Part shown: positions 33,001-44,770 of the stretch, one piece after another
Layout: each line of letters opens with the position of its first letter
Numbering within the stretch: position 1 is the first letter of the stretch
Origin: Ascaphus truei
Lineage: Eukaryota; Chordata; Amphibia; Anura; Ascaphidae
Assembly (NCBI GenBank): GCA_036426205.1
Contig: CM071568.1
Coordinates: 46,082,483-46,146,482 of the forward strand
Length of the DNA: 64,000 nucleotides
Reading direction: 5' to 3'
The notes under the pieces: model-generated
The model's input: the letters and a program-made list of their open reading frames with translations, nothing else
Told to the model about the DNA's origin: nothing
Databases searched by the model: none
Translations under genes and position numbers: made by a program

Positions 33001-34948
33001 TCTGTGGGCAATATGGGGCACTGTTGAAACAAAAGATAAAGTGGCTGCTCAGTGTGGGACGGAGTGTGGCTCAAGGGTATGGTCCAGTGATGGAACGTAA
33101 CAATCGTAAATACCATTAACCTCCAATCGTGCCTACAAGTCATGGCATCATTTTTTTTCAGCTGGTATCCTTCGTTTCCAGTGTAAAATATCTGTGTCTT
33201 AAGGCTTGTTAAAAAAAATCTAATGCAAACCACATGGGACATATTTCTTTCCTCCTCAAGGATGAATTCAGGAGATAAGATAATTTAGCAGTAACCAGGA
33301 ACAAAGTGCTCTTCTGAGCAGCTGCTTTTTTACAGCCCACCAAGAAGCGCGTTAGACAAAGTGGTGATTAGTAGTTGACCTAAACTGCAGATGACATTCA
33401 AACAAAATGTAATGAGAAACTGCGTGTAGATCCTAACCATGGCAGTACAGAGTTTACACTTATTATTGTATGTTACCAGTGCTATACAACTGTTCTCTTC
33501 ACATTTATTTTACACTACCACCCGATTCAATCTTTCAGGCAGTTAATTTTTATTACAATACCTTGCAGAGGAGTGTTGCTTGTCTCAAATTTGGTGTGGG
33601 TGTTTTAGTTCGAAATGAGTGTCTGTCATCATTGCCTCATACATTTTAGTAATATAGGCTTTTTCATTCTGACGTGATGTGGTATCAGCTCACAGGAAAG
33701 TCTGTGCAGCCCTTACTAAGAAATAAGAAAAGTGTCCGCACATTTATTGCCCAGCATGGAGTGCTATTAACCAGTGTCATGGTGATAGACGAATTTGCCT
33801 AGAAGTAAATGTATTTGCTGGAGATCACACAGAGGTGGGAATTGAACCAGCAAACTGGTCAAACACTTCTATTTCTTTTGCCTGAGAAATCTCAGGTTTA
33901 AATGTCTCTCTTTGTGACCATTCCACAGATTTCACAGTTACGTTTCTTTGAAACTTGATATATCTATCTCTATCAAAAATATAAAGTGGAATGATTAGCA
34001 TTGTACCTTATTTCGAAGATGTTATTTGTTTAAGCTTCTAAAAGTCCTGAAGCCTCCCTGTGTAGATAAAGTACTCCATTAGCATACTGTAAAACACTCC
34101 AACTTGTTTACCCGGTACATTTAAATAATCACGCCTGCAGTTTAAAGTGTTAACACACACTGTGTGTCCTGCTTAGCATGTGAGGAAGAGGAGGAATAAA
34201 ACACTTCAGCCAGAAGCCACTTTTTTTGTTTTGTTTTTTTGTTTAAAACGTTGTTTTAAGGCTAAGTGCCACCGTTGATTTTTGCTGATTAGCAAGACAT
34301 TGCTACCCTGCTAGCTCTGTCCCAGGAGCATGGCAGCAGGGGTATGCAAGGACTAGGTCTTAATCTGACTTGAAAGGGAAAGAACAAAGACCTGGTCAAA
34401 AACATAAGGAAGCATTAGAATAACATGCAGAAGGGGGGTAATCTTGACATGCCATGTTTGGTAGCTCTAGTTTTCCTTTTGCTTAATCTTTGCAAGTAGC
34501 CAATTTCTGCTTGATGTTACCAAAGGTCAAAATGGTAGATAAGTACCACTTGTCTAGTTTTTAGAATTTAGTTTTCAGAACTTTGCCCCGTTGTGCTCTC
34601 CTGTATTCCTGCACAATCATCCTACTCTTTTTTAATGACAAGCATAGGTTGAACTCAATGGATATGTCTTTTTTCAACCTCATCTACTAAGTAACTATGT
34701 TATGTCACTGGCGGTACCTGTTCATACAGTGATTTGTCAGATCCATTTATAAATATGGAAGTCATGCTTTGTATATCCTTAGTCTTGGCAACTAGTAAGA
34801 TGGAGTAGACCTCAAATGAAAGTGAGTGAATGGTAGGCATTGGTGCAGACCATTCAGAATAGGTATTCGTGAAATGTTAAGATAGGTAATTAGACACAAT
34901 TCAGCAGTAATTACTTCCCAATGGAGAAAACTTAAAGCAAAATCGAAG
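33001..34948. other. Intron; possible MIR-like relic at 33795-33880
   Basis: At 33795-33880 the - strand contains GGTTCAATTCCCACCTCTGT and GTGATCTCCAGCAAATAC, reminiscent of the middle of MIR/CORE SINEs. It is weak and short. The rest is unrecognised intron. Confidence 0.35.
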
Positions 34949-34950
34949 TA

Positions 34951-35174
34951 CGGGCAGTCCTCGGTTATCCAACGGAATCCGTTCTGGATGTAGCGTTGGG
35001 TAGTGAAACCGTTGTAAAGTGAGTCCCATGTTAATCGGTGGCGGTGAGCGTTGGATAACGCATTCAGACGTCGGATAACGCATTCCGACGTCGAAAAACG
35101 GCCCATAGGGTTGGATTAAGCGTTGGATATGCCATTCGTTGTAAAGTGAAACGTTGGATAGCGAGGACTACCTG
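34951..35174 (-). mobile_element. Tigger-like MITE, copy 2
   Basis: TA lies on both sides (34949-34950 and 35175-35176). It is the reverse of 29099-29325, with the right end inverted reading CAGGTAGTCCTCGCTATCC. It includes two GTCGGATAACGCATTC(A/C)GACG-like units in tandem. Confidence 0.75.
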
Positions 35175-35590
35175 TAGACACTACTGATTATGGGGAAGCG
35201 AATCAGTTGCATGATATGAGCATGTAGGGGGCGCAGTTCCTGTTGTTGCTGGGTCAGTGGGGTGTGATCAGGATAGAATCAGTATGTATAAGAGGGAACC
35301 TGCAAACGCATTACTCGCATTGCTTTATTAAAAAAAAAAATGAAAACCTGTTTTGAGTATCACACATTGCAGCATAACCTGACCTAGAAGTTAAAATTAC
35401 AGCAACAATCCCGCATTTTATTTATAACTATGTGTTTTCTTTTACAGAATTTGGAACTATTTTCAGCTCTGGGAATAGCCCGGTTGCTGAGATAGCAGCA
35501 GTGTTTTACAATGATCGGGGCACTCACATGATTCCCCAACAATCCAAAAAATGAATAGGCAGGGTACCCAGAAAGTGCAAAAATAAAAAC

Positions 35591-35632
35591 CTGCACGTTT
35601 CACGCAAGTGTTGCGCTTTCTCAAGGAGTAGA
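35591..35632 (-). ncRNA. Hammerhead-like module
   Basis: On the - strand: CTCCT, TGAGAAA, stem II GCGCAA-CAC-TTGCGT, GAAA, CGTG and CAGG. Stem II is long and GAAA intact; box 1 is altered and stem I weak. The surrounding 35440-35660 is probably another decayed PLE-like repeat. Confidence 0.4.
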
Positions 35633-35664
35633 TTCTGTTGCTGAGATAACTTACAGGTTCAGTG

Positions 35665-38600
35665 GCTGGTGTTTTCCTCTCCATTTAGGGGAATCAAAAT
35701 GGGCATCATATATTGCAGACCCCACACTGTAATTATCTAGGGGAGTGGGGGTCCCCAGAGCTAAACATATAGTGTACCCAGGCTCTAGAAGCCCCACCCC
35801 TAAATGGTTTTAGTTCTATAAAAAAATACCCATAGCTACATTGAATAGGATTAGCTGCGTTAAAGATTAAAATGAGTGGTAAAATAGAAAGAATTAAAGA
35901 AAGCTGCTTAATTTCTATATCATAACAAATTTATTTTTTTAATAGCACTGCAGATTAAAATTGAGAAAAAATGAAGAAAAACCTTTTTTTTTTTAAACCC
36001 CCAAAAGCATCCATTGGAAACAAAGTGTCCCCCCCTGCCCTTCTTCCTTAATCAGGAAATGTGATTGTATGTAAGCACACGACAACGTCATGGATCTCCT
36101 TTTCCAACGGTCCCTGATATGCAATAAGAGGTATCTCTTTACAATGTTTTGTTGCTGTCAGCCATGCTGACGTCTTCATTGTAAATCTAAACAGTGCATT
36201 GCACCAGTCTGTTATGTAAACGCAACAATAGCAACGCTCGGGTAATAAAGTAGAAAAATAAATGAGTGGCCCAGCAGCCAGCTTAAATGAAGTGTAGTTT
36301 GAAGTGAATAAAACTCCAGATGAAATGCATCAAATAGCACTTGAACTAAATCGAAGTCAGCATGAGTACTGAGAGCTTCATTGAAGTCATGCAGCGAGTG
36401 AGAATTAGTCTGCTAGAATAATCTGGTAATGTCATTAAACTCTGAGTCACTTTTCAAAATTATACCACCTGCTTTATTCGTAGTTTCGGATTTTACATTC
36501 CACCGTGAGTACACACATGTGATGCTACATATGTTCTTCTGTTTCTTTGAGGGGGGGCAGAGGAATCTTGCAACATACAGGCTGCAGCCTGTTATTTTTT
36601 TTTTTTGTTTAAAAAAAACCTGTTTTATGAACTGTTATGGAATCCCTCAGGTGGTATGTTTTGAGTTAACAGTGAAAATCCTAACTTTATTTCTGACATA
36701 AATCAGCACAGGACCATTCGGTTTGTGCCTGAGTCTCCTGCACACTTTCCCCACTGCTAACTCCCTAAATAAGTAGCATATATAGTTACCTCGGTGTGGG
36801 ACGTTTTAGAATATATGAAAAAGCACATCATGACTAAAGCAAAGGGGCAATTTGAGGCACTTGGATGAGGGTTCAGGCAGAAGTTTTCTGATTTTATGGT
36901 TTTTATTCCCCTACTCTTCATGTGTATTTTTATTGGATATGATTGATCTTCCTTTGTATTAAATTGATTCTTGAATTTGATTCCTTTAAAAAAAAAAAAA
37001 ATAGATGTTTATGAAATAATTATTTGTTTAATGAAATGTTCCAGCTTCCTTTCGGTTACGATAGCTGTGGTTGCATTGAATGTGCAGGCAAACAGTAGTT
37101 AGTGCAGTATCACTGGTTCTGAGTTACGGGGACAGAGTTGAGCTCTGCTGGTTTTCCAGCTCTCGCCCTCTATAGACTGTGTTGAACTTACTGCAATGAA
37201 ACTGTTGTGAAGTGTAGGACTGGGACTGACTGTGCCTGTCCCTGGAAATCCGGATCCAGTGGTCATTAAGCTTTATGCTTGGCATATATTTGGAAGTAAT
37301 ATTGACCATTGTTTAATTTTTGAACATGTAAGAATCCCTCCTTGGTCCTTGACCTTTTAAGTGAGAGAGTGGTTAACAACCGGTATCAGGTCTCCTGCAC
37401 CACTGCACTGACTGACACATATGGTGTTGTCCCCTCTGTCAATGGGGCATTTAAATGTCAAACCAATGTCACAAGGGCAGCAGGTCCTTTTTATTTAATT
37501 TGTTAACTGAGAATATATACACTGAGATGTACATCCTACTGTATTTTCTACTATAGATTGTGCCATCAGTGCACAGCAGCAGCAGTTAATAAAAGTAACA
37601 AGTACATATATCTACAATAATGAACTGCACATTAGTTCTGTACATATTGCTAAACATTTCTATACTACTGTCTTGTCAATCTTAGCAATTCTTAACAGAA
37701 TGTTCAGCGGCTTTTTGTCTGCTATATCACTCACAACTGAACATTAGCTGGTTTCAAGATAGACAGCGTAGTATTTATACATTTTCCCCATTCGCTTTTC
37801 TATTTCAATATTTTGGGGCTCAGTAAAGAATCTGTGCAATTTAGTGTTGTCAAAAATGGCTACAAAAGCGATTTCACAATTTTCCGGGGAGAGCTGCTTG
37901 GTGCCATGACAAGCAGGTTGATATGTGAATAAATATAGTTCATTTTTTTGACGTGGTTGTTTAGGAAGCATGATTTGCATTTTTGCAATGTAGGGCAAAT
38001 AACTTATTGTTTTTTCCTATTACAATAAAGCTGCCGCGTTAATTAGCTTGTCTAACACTCGGTGTCTAAGGATATTCTTTATCATTTGACATTTAGGTTC
38101 AAAACCTTAACACTTGATATGGGGATATATAATTCACCCGACTTTTTTCTAATTTAGCCATATTTAATGAGGGTAAAGATGCTGAACCAACTCCAAATTT
38201 CTGGTACAATATCATGTATTTATCATATAATACGTAAGGCACAGACGTATTTAGGATGAACTACAAAAATCCTTGAATTCTATGCTACAGTATCTTGGAG
38301 ACTGATACTTATTTTAGAGGATGCATGTCCATGAAGATTGCTGGCATCATGTTAATTGTACAGGTTGTCTGGCGTCCCGAGCGATGTAAATCCCATTGCA
38401 CATTAAATGTATTATACATTCTGTGACTGTCTTTTTAGGCTTTCGGAGCAAAATGTCACCTTTGGGCTGTTGACAGGTCTATAGCACTTTCTGCAATAGG
38501 CAGCAAAGAGGTAAATAGCTAGTGTACATGTTGGGTTTGTTATAGGAACTTTGAAAGTTATAGTGAAGGTGTTGCATGGCTGTTTGCTTTCCCTTATTTG

Positions 38601-38985
38601 CAATCTCAATAGACTGCACTTTGAAAGTCTCACACTCGTATTGAGCTTATCTCATGAAACTTCCTTGTGTACTCAAAGGGTCACACTGTACAAAAGCATT
38701 CCTTGGTCCTTATCTCCCAAATGGAAGATGTAAAACCTTTGCATGCATATTTAACATCCTGTGCGCTGAAGAGATAACTGTTCCTTGTGATTGCCTTGCT
38801 ACTACTTTTATGCGTGTCTTTCCATGCATTCAGGATTCAGCCATTTCTCACTGGCAGCTTATTTATTTTTCTCTCCAATCCCTTGGAGGTGATGAAAGCA
38901 AAGATCCAATGGGGGGTGTACAGTATTAGAGCAAGTATGTAAAATGGACAGATAAGGTCGGGCCAAGTGGTCTTCATCTGCTATC
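35665..38985. other. Intronic sequence, nothing recognised
   Basis: A long AT-rich stretch of the last VPS13B intron. No exon-like frame matching the next part of VPS13B was found. Confidence 0.45.
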
Positions 38986-38989
38986 AGCT

Positions 38990-39571
38990 TCTATATATCT
39001 TTGCAAATAAAAAGATCACTTGTGAGCACATTCACATGTCTAAGGATAAGGCCCGCTGCACGCGCCCGCACGGCCGCCTTGCTTGCCGGTGGCATGTGCA
39101 AGTCACTGCACTGCGATCTGCGGTCTGCAGTGAACTTGTTTCGGCAGGGGGGGTGACAAAATTGGGTCGGTGCGGCCATGACGTGGGGGGGCGGGGCCAT
39201 TACACACACCGGCACACTATGCATACCAAGCCGCCTCCCTCCTGTAGCTCCAGACAGCTCCCCTCCTTCCCTCCTCCCCGGCTGCCTCGCGCACCACGTG
39301 ACGCGTCAGCGCTTCTAATCACCAGAAGCTTGTAGCTCTGGCCGGCTGACGCGTCACAGCACGTAGTCAGCCACGTCGGAAGGAGGCAGTGGGGACCACC
39401 AGACTGGAGGTAAGGGGCTGGTGGCCCGCGCGGCCACGCGCGCCACAGACCGCAGCGGGTCCTCGGCCTTAGACAGGTCTGCAACCCTGCCTTAACCCAT
39501 TATCACCTAGCATACAGTGCTTCCACTGCAGCAAGGGATTCTGGGAAATTACATGCAAATGAGCACACAGT
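38990..39571 (-). mobile_element. Hammerhead-bearing short retroelement, copy 3, split
   Basis: Blocks CACTTGTGAGCACATTCACA (39018-39037) and CTGCCTTAACCCATTATCAC..ATTCTGGGAAATTACATGC (39489-39558) belong to the family at 13185-14180. They are separated by the Harbinger-like insert at 39044-39468. The copy ends at about 39571 where PLE-A begins, so its hammerhead end is lost. Confidence 0.65.
39044..39468. mobile_element. Harbinger-like MITE inserted in a retroelement
   Basis: Flanks TAA (39041-39043) and TTA (39469-39471) are a near duplication. Comparison with the family at 13.2 kb shows the empty site to be GTCTTAGACAGG, so the insert is exact. The ends GGATAAGGCCCGCTGC and, inverted, GGCCGAGGACCCGCTGC match apart from a small gap. 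The interior is very GC-rich. Confidence 0.7.
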
Positions 39572-40315
39572 CACCCCAGGAATATACAAAGCAACTCATG
39601 AATCTCAAGTCATTCCCTAACCACCTGCAACCACAATTGAAGCAACTAATACCTGACAACCCAGGAGTTGGGATCTTCTATATCCTTCCCAAAATCCACA
39701 AACCAGGAAACCCCGGCAGACCTATTATAACACGTATGGATACACTCACAGAAAGAATATCAGGTTTAGTTGAGAATATTCTCAAACCTTTAGTCAGAAG
39801 CACCAACAGCTTCATACAATATACCACAGATCTCCTCAATAACCTTAACATCAACCAACTACCATCCAACACACTGCTAGTTAACATGGATGTAGAATCC
39901 TTTTACAGCAACATCCCCCACAAGGATGGTATTGAGGCATGCTTGCAATACCTTGCAGCATTTCCCATGGATCAGAAATACAGTGCTGATGTAATTACCA
40001 AAATGATTAGAATATATTCTCACACACTACTTAAGCTTCAACAAGGAAATGTACCTACAACTAATGGGTACTGCAATGGGTACCAAGATGGCACCGCAAT
40101 AGGCCAATCTTTTCATGGCAAATCTTGAACAAAGATTCCTAACTACATGCCCCCACAAACCCTACAAATACTACAGATACATTGATGACCTGTTTATAAT
40201 ATGAACAGAGGGTGAAGGAAACATAAAACAATTCCACGAGTCCCTGAACTCATTCCATCCATCAATTAAACTCAAAATGGATTATTCTGCAAACTTAGTT
40301 AACTTTCTAGATACA

Positions 40316-40712
40316 CTGGCGACACTTTATTCGAGCTCGGCTAGTCCCACGAATTCGGGTATACCCGGGTGTATTGAGGTTTGTGACTGTTTTCTGCCCG
40401 AGTGCATTGGGTTATTTTCCAGGCAGGGATTGAAGCATTTTATTCCCGCTGGCTGCAATACTGCACAGTATATATATATATATATACTGCATTACAATTC
40501 ATGAATTTATGCCATCTGGTAGACACGCGAAGCATTGCAGCCTATTAAATCCTAATCATTATCATTTAACAGATCAGCCGCCTGTCAGCCAGGCATGAAC
40601 CCAGGCTGGGAAGGTAAACGCAACGGGGCTTGTCAGAGGTGAGGAGCGGCGCATTCCAGGTATCTGCCAGGTACATACTGGGTATTTGCTCGAATAAAGT
40701 GTGTCGGTGCAG
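40316..40712. mobile_element. 397-bp DNA transposon remnant with TACA duplication
   Basis: TACA lies on both sides (40312-40315 and 40713-40716). Removing the insert and one TACA restores the PLE reading frame exactly. The ends are CTGGCGACACTTTATTCG and, inverted, CTGCACCGACACACTTTATT, sharing CGACAC..TTTATTCGAGC. It carries a (TA)n tract at 40468-40486 and no transposase. A 4-bp duplication fits CMC/Chapaev-type elements, but the class is not secure. Confidence 0.8.
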
Positions 40713-40904
40713 TACAACAGTAACACTGAAAGATGACAAACTACACACATCTGTATACAAGAAACCAACAGACAGATGCAGTTACCTCCACAACTCCAGC
40801 TTCCATCCCACTCATACAAAACAAGGTATCATACACAGCCAGGCTATAAGATACCACCGCATATGCACTGACACTGACGACAGAAACAGGCATCTCACAA
40901 CCCT

Positions 40905-41138
40905 TACAAATGGTTGGAGGGGAAATGGGGGAGGGGAAAATCCTGCTCAGCTCAAATCAAAGTTACTTGCTAGAGAGGTGCTATCAGGGTTAATACATAT
41001 GTGTAGGGAGGGGAAAGAGACCAGAACCCTATGTGATGCACTCAACTCTACTGATATGAAAATAATAAACTTTATTATTTTCATATCAGTAGAGTTGAGT
41101 GCATCACATAGGGTTCTGGTCTCTTTCCCCTCCCTACA
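40905..41138. mobile_element. 234-bp insert ending in a perfect hairpin, 14-bp duplication
   Basis: CATCTCACAACCCT occurs at 40891-40904 and again at 41139-41152, and PLE coding sequence resumes after the second copy. The insert opens with TACAAATGGTTGGAGGGG and contains 41000-41140, two perfect 70-bp inverted arms with one spacer base. The duplication length suggests insertion by reverse transcription rather than by a cut-and-paste transposase. Confidence 0.8.
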
Positions 41139-41140
41139 CA
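41000..41140. repeat. Perfect 70-bp inverted repeat (hairpin)
   Basis: 41000-41069 and 41071-41140 are exact complements with a single C between them. The centre reads AATAATAAA-C-TTTATTATT. No mismatch in 70 bp implies a recent origin or gene conversion. Confidence 0.95.
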
Positions 41141-43396
41141 TCTCACAACCCTGACTGAATCGTTCAGACAGAAGGGATACAAACCAAAGACCATTGCCAG
41201 AACTATTACATCTGCACTAAAAGCCCCACGAGAACACCTACAATACAGACAGAGAGAACCTACCACACGCATACCACTAGTGGCCACATACAACCCTACC
41301 CTAGAGGGAATACGAAAAATAATCAAAGATCTACAACCCATACTGGAAGAGGATGTGACATTAAAAGAAATCTTTCCCAAACCTCCCATTCTTGCATTCC
41401 AGCAACCACCAAACCTCAAACAGAAATTAGTCAACAGAAAACTTCACAACGAACTTAGACACTGATAATGGCACAAAACCGTGCAACAACACACGTTGTA
41501 AACTCTGCAAACATATATGTCAAGATCCCACAGCCAGTCACAACAATGGAACACTCAATGTCAAAGCATCATACTGCTGCACATCCAGGAACGTGGTTTA
41601 TATGATTCAGTGCAACAAATGTGACCAAGGAAAATTGGGGAAACCAGCCAAAAACTTAAAAGAAGAATTAATATGCACAGACACTCTATACTCCACCATT
41701 AAGAAGGAAGATACTTCTCACCAGTGGGACATCATTTCTCGTAGCCAGATCGTTCCATAAATTATTTAAAAATCAAAATCCTCAATGGAATGTTCAAACG
41801 CACGCACCTAAGAACGGAAAACAGTTGAGCTCAGAATGATAAGACTCTTTGATACCAAAACAAGTGGACTTAATGCAGACATGGGGTTTCTCACACACTA
41901 TCATAGTTTGTTGTAATTGTCCTTCCTGTCTCCCTGCCATTGTGCCATCCTATACCTTCCCTCCCCCCCCCCCCCCCAAGCATCCTCTCCCCCCTCTTTG
42001 CGGCTGTGGATGTACAGCGCCCCCCCCCCACCCCTTCCCTAATCCTCACCTTTCTTATCTCTGTTTTAACAACCTTCCAGCGCCTCTCTGTTCTTTTATT
42101 CTTCCTTTTTTTTTCTTTCTAATCCCTGTCTAAGTTGTAGAAACCTTTGTACAGTATATCAGTATTGCTGACCTGAGGAAGAGAGGAAAAAGTATCACCT
42201 AATACTGAAGAACTTATTTATTCTACATATATACATACAGGAGGCAGAAGAAAGATGCACCCGCTCTACCTAATGTGACCAAAGCTGTCATAGAAACAGG
42301 CCGGTGCAATAGGGCAAGGAGATAAATATCAAACACAGAGAAGAACACTGTATGGAGCAAAAGACACTAACATACAGATAAGGCCCTATATATAATGCAC
42401 TCAAGGTCTGTGGGAGAGAGTACCCTACTGAGTGAATAATTGCAGTACAAAGGAGAAAGTCTGGACCAAGTAGTAAGATAAATTATTGTTTATTAAAATA
42501 CTTTATTGAGAATAAACTATTAAAATATAATGGAACCAGTCTAATGTTGTGAGTATAGGAACTGAAAGTATTCCATGCTGTTGCCCCGTAGGGGGTCTAT
42601 ATTTAGCAAAATATACCAAATATGTGACACCTGCACAATGATAACCGTGCAAGTGAGAAGTCAAAGTAAGTCTAAAAACATCAGCACAATGAAAGACCAG
42701 AAGCACAGGTACCCAATGCCTAGTGTAACGTGGCTAAAAGGGCTGCTTCTGATAGGTAATGACGTCACTGGATAGCCTGTAAATCGTAGCGCTCACAGAA
42801 AGCACTGGTGTGTTATTAAATAAATGTCACCTAACATGTAATGCGCCTCAGAAATATATAATACTGTAAAAGTATTATCAATGGAGGGCAACAATGTAGT
42901 GTGGTGAATAACGGTGTGAGGTAAATGTAAGCCCACACACTGATTGAAGACACACAAGTGCACACTTGTAGTGTTTGCCACAGTGATCAGTGGATAAACA
43001 CATAAATGGAGTAGCTGGATTCGCTAAGTAGGCAGTAGAGAACCCCGCATAAACTAACCCTGAGCGTCAGTAACTACACAGGGACAGAGGTGAATAAATG
43101 AGGTCCCTACACACCAATATATGCTGACCCTGCGGGGATATAACAGTGCAGCAGAATCGTGTGCTCTCCCAAACTGACCCTCAATAACATACCCCTACGG
43201 CACAAGGGGTGGGGAGAGGAAAGAAAAGAGGGAGAGAGGACCCTCAAAAAACTTATCTGAGCTTGCCCTGTGGGAACACGATCCTGTATGACAAGCGTGG
43301 TGAGTGCGCAGCTTAGGAGGCTCCGTCGGTGTTCCAATCAGGTCTGCTAGAAACAGCTGGCATCCGTAGTGAGTCGCGGTACGTGACGTCATAACG

Positions 43397-43437
43397 CCCT
43401 CCGACGTACGTTTCGCGTTTGCTTCATCCAGAGAGGG
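43397..43437 (-). ncRNA. Candidate hammerhead ribozyme, PLE-B left copy
   Basis: On the - strand: CCCTCT, CTGGATGA, AGC-AAAC-GC, GAAA, CGTACG, TC and GGAGGG. Stem I pairs over six positions with one G-T pair. The order and the outer stem equal the right copy at 45876-45916. It has the same extra G in box 1 and the same 2-bp stem II. Confidence 0.6.
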
Positions 43438-43774
43438 ATAGATCTTCACTCCCCCCAGTGGCCAGTATTTATAGGGCTCTGCTGGGAGGACAAAGGAGGA
43501 GTTAAAGCCCCATAATGCAAAATGGAAAGTAATAGGAGTGTATGAAGTCAATAGAGATGCCAATGTGGTAATAAGAAGTGGGGAGCTGAGTCCCCATTAC
43601 CCAATGGAGTAATTAAAATAGAATGGTTACTAATTAAAAGTTGGTATATTGCCACTTAGCAAGTACAAGACATCATAAACAAAGGAACCAACACTAATAC
43701 ATTAAACTGCCAATGTCTGCCACAATACTGCCAGTTGTGGGGAGTCTCACAAAAAGGGGGTGAATACGAAGCCT

Positions 43775-44770
43775 TCATTCAGGCCGTTTAGAGTTAAAGT
43801 ATGAGGTTATAAATCCAACGGCTCTCCTTTTGGAGTAAAATGCGATCCCAATGATCACATGATCAATGCCACAGAAGCGGAGATTGCTGATGTTACCATT
43901 ATGTGCCTCATTGACATGACGTGCAAGTGGGGTCTCCAGATGGTTACGTATAGAACCAATGTGTTCAAGGATGCGTCGCCTGAACTCGCGTCTGCTTTTA
44001 CCCACGTACTTTTTACCGCATCCACACGTGGCCAAATATACGACTCAGAGAGTCTTACAGTTCAGAAAATGTCTGATGGTATAATGGCGGGAGTTATCCC
44101 AATTGGAGAATGTTTTTGTAGGGATTATAAATTTGCATGCCTTGCATGTACCACACTTATAGGTACCCATAGGGCGTTGTGGCAACCAGGTTTTGTTGGC
44201 CACACTACTCAGATGGCTGTTACACAGCTGATCCTTTGTATTCTGAGCCCTGTGACTGAGCCACTACGATGTAGTGTGGTGTTAATGTTGCCAATGTTAC
44301 CCTTAATGATGGTGATGTCTAAAAAGTTTAATCTATCAATCTGGATATCAATCGTGAACCGTAAATTAAATCCATTATTATTAAGGATACTGATGAACTG
44401 GATGAGCGACTCTCTGGTGCCGCGCCACAGAATGAATATATCATCTATATAGCGGCACCAGAGGTCAATCCATTGAGTATAGTCCTGCAAAATCTTCACT
44501 GAAGATGACCGTCTCCTCCCACCAGCTAAGGTACAGATTAGCATATGAAGGTGCACATGTTGTGCCCATCGCTGTACCTTGGATCTGGTGGTATTGACGG
44601 CCATCGAACAGGAAGTAATTGTGTCAAGACGTAATACAGCAGTTGTATCACAAAATCATTGTGAATAAACAAATCGGTACCCCGTCCCTGTAAAAAGTGT
44701 GCAGTGGCAGAGAGCCCTCTATCGTGTAGAATACAGGTATAGAGGGCCTCCACGTACAGACCACGTACAA
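43775..44770 (-). pseudogene. PLE-B left: end of reverse transcriptase and GIY-YIG endonuclease
   Basis: From about 44756 down: LYTCILHDRGLSATAHFLQG and GRGTDLFIHNDFVIQLLYYV, then after a frame change the ICTLAGGRRRSSS stretch, which is a shifted reading of a SYANLYLGWWEE-type PLE motif. WCRYIDDIFILWRGT has the catalytic YIDD (about 44440). The reading stops near 44209, where sequence expected between the reverse transcriptase and endonuclease is missing. The endonuclease follows with ATCGCGKKYVGKSRREFRRR and TPLARHVNEAHN (43775-44035). It is not translatable as one protein. Confidence 0.8.

Larger units (their letters stand above)
39577..41880 (+). pseudogene. PLE-A reverse transcriptase and endonuclease, broken
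   Basis: Reading across stops and frameshifts: GIFYILPKIHKPGNPGRPII (39670-39730), the PLE signature; NMDVESFYSNIPH (about 39880), the catalytic-Asp motif; GTAMGTKMAPQYANLFMANL in a shifted frame (40065-40125); and YYRYIDDLFII with the catalytic YIDD (40178-40189), then a TGA where Trp is expected. After the first insert: KLHTSVYKKPTD. The endonuclease has NVVYMIQCNKCDQGK (41590-41636) and GETSQKLKRRINMHR. PLE proteins copy their RNA by target-primed reverse transcription. This copy cannot be translated as one protein. Confidence 0.85.
39575..42180 (+). mobile_element. PLE-A: 5'-truncated Penelope-like element with two inserts
   Basis: This is a reverse transcriptase plus a GIY-YIG-type endonuclease region, with a 3' UTR rich in C and T runs. 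It is interrupted by a 397-bp DNA element at 40316 and a 234-bp foldback at 40905. Near 42165 a GACCTGAGGAAGAGAGG phrase stands where the other PLEs carry their hammerhead-like module, but no fold is evident. Confidence 0.85.

Noticed and set aside
33795..33880. Possible tRNA gene (GGTTCAATTCC box B-like phrase on the - strand)
   Set aside because: No box A, no cloverleaf stems around it; more likely a SINE relic or chance.
38967..39335. Possible exon or CpG island
   Set aside because: The GC-rich part is the Harbinger-like MITE, shown by the TAA/TTA flanks and the restored host repeat.
43195..43563. 122-codon open frame (-), repeated as a 72-codon frame at 45750-45968 (+)
   Set aside because: It lies in the 3' UTR of PLE-B, overlaps the hammerhead-like module, and the two arms lose it at different points; no domain is recognisable.
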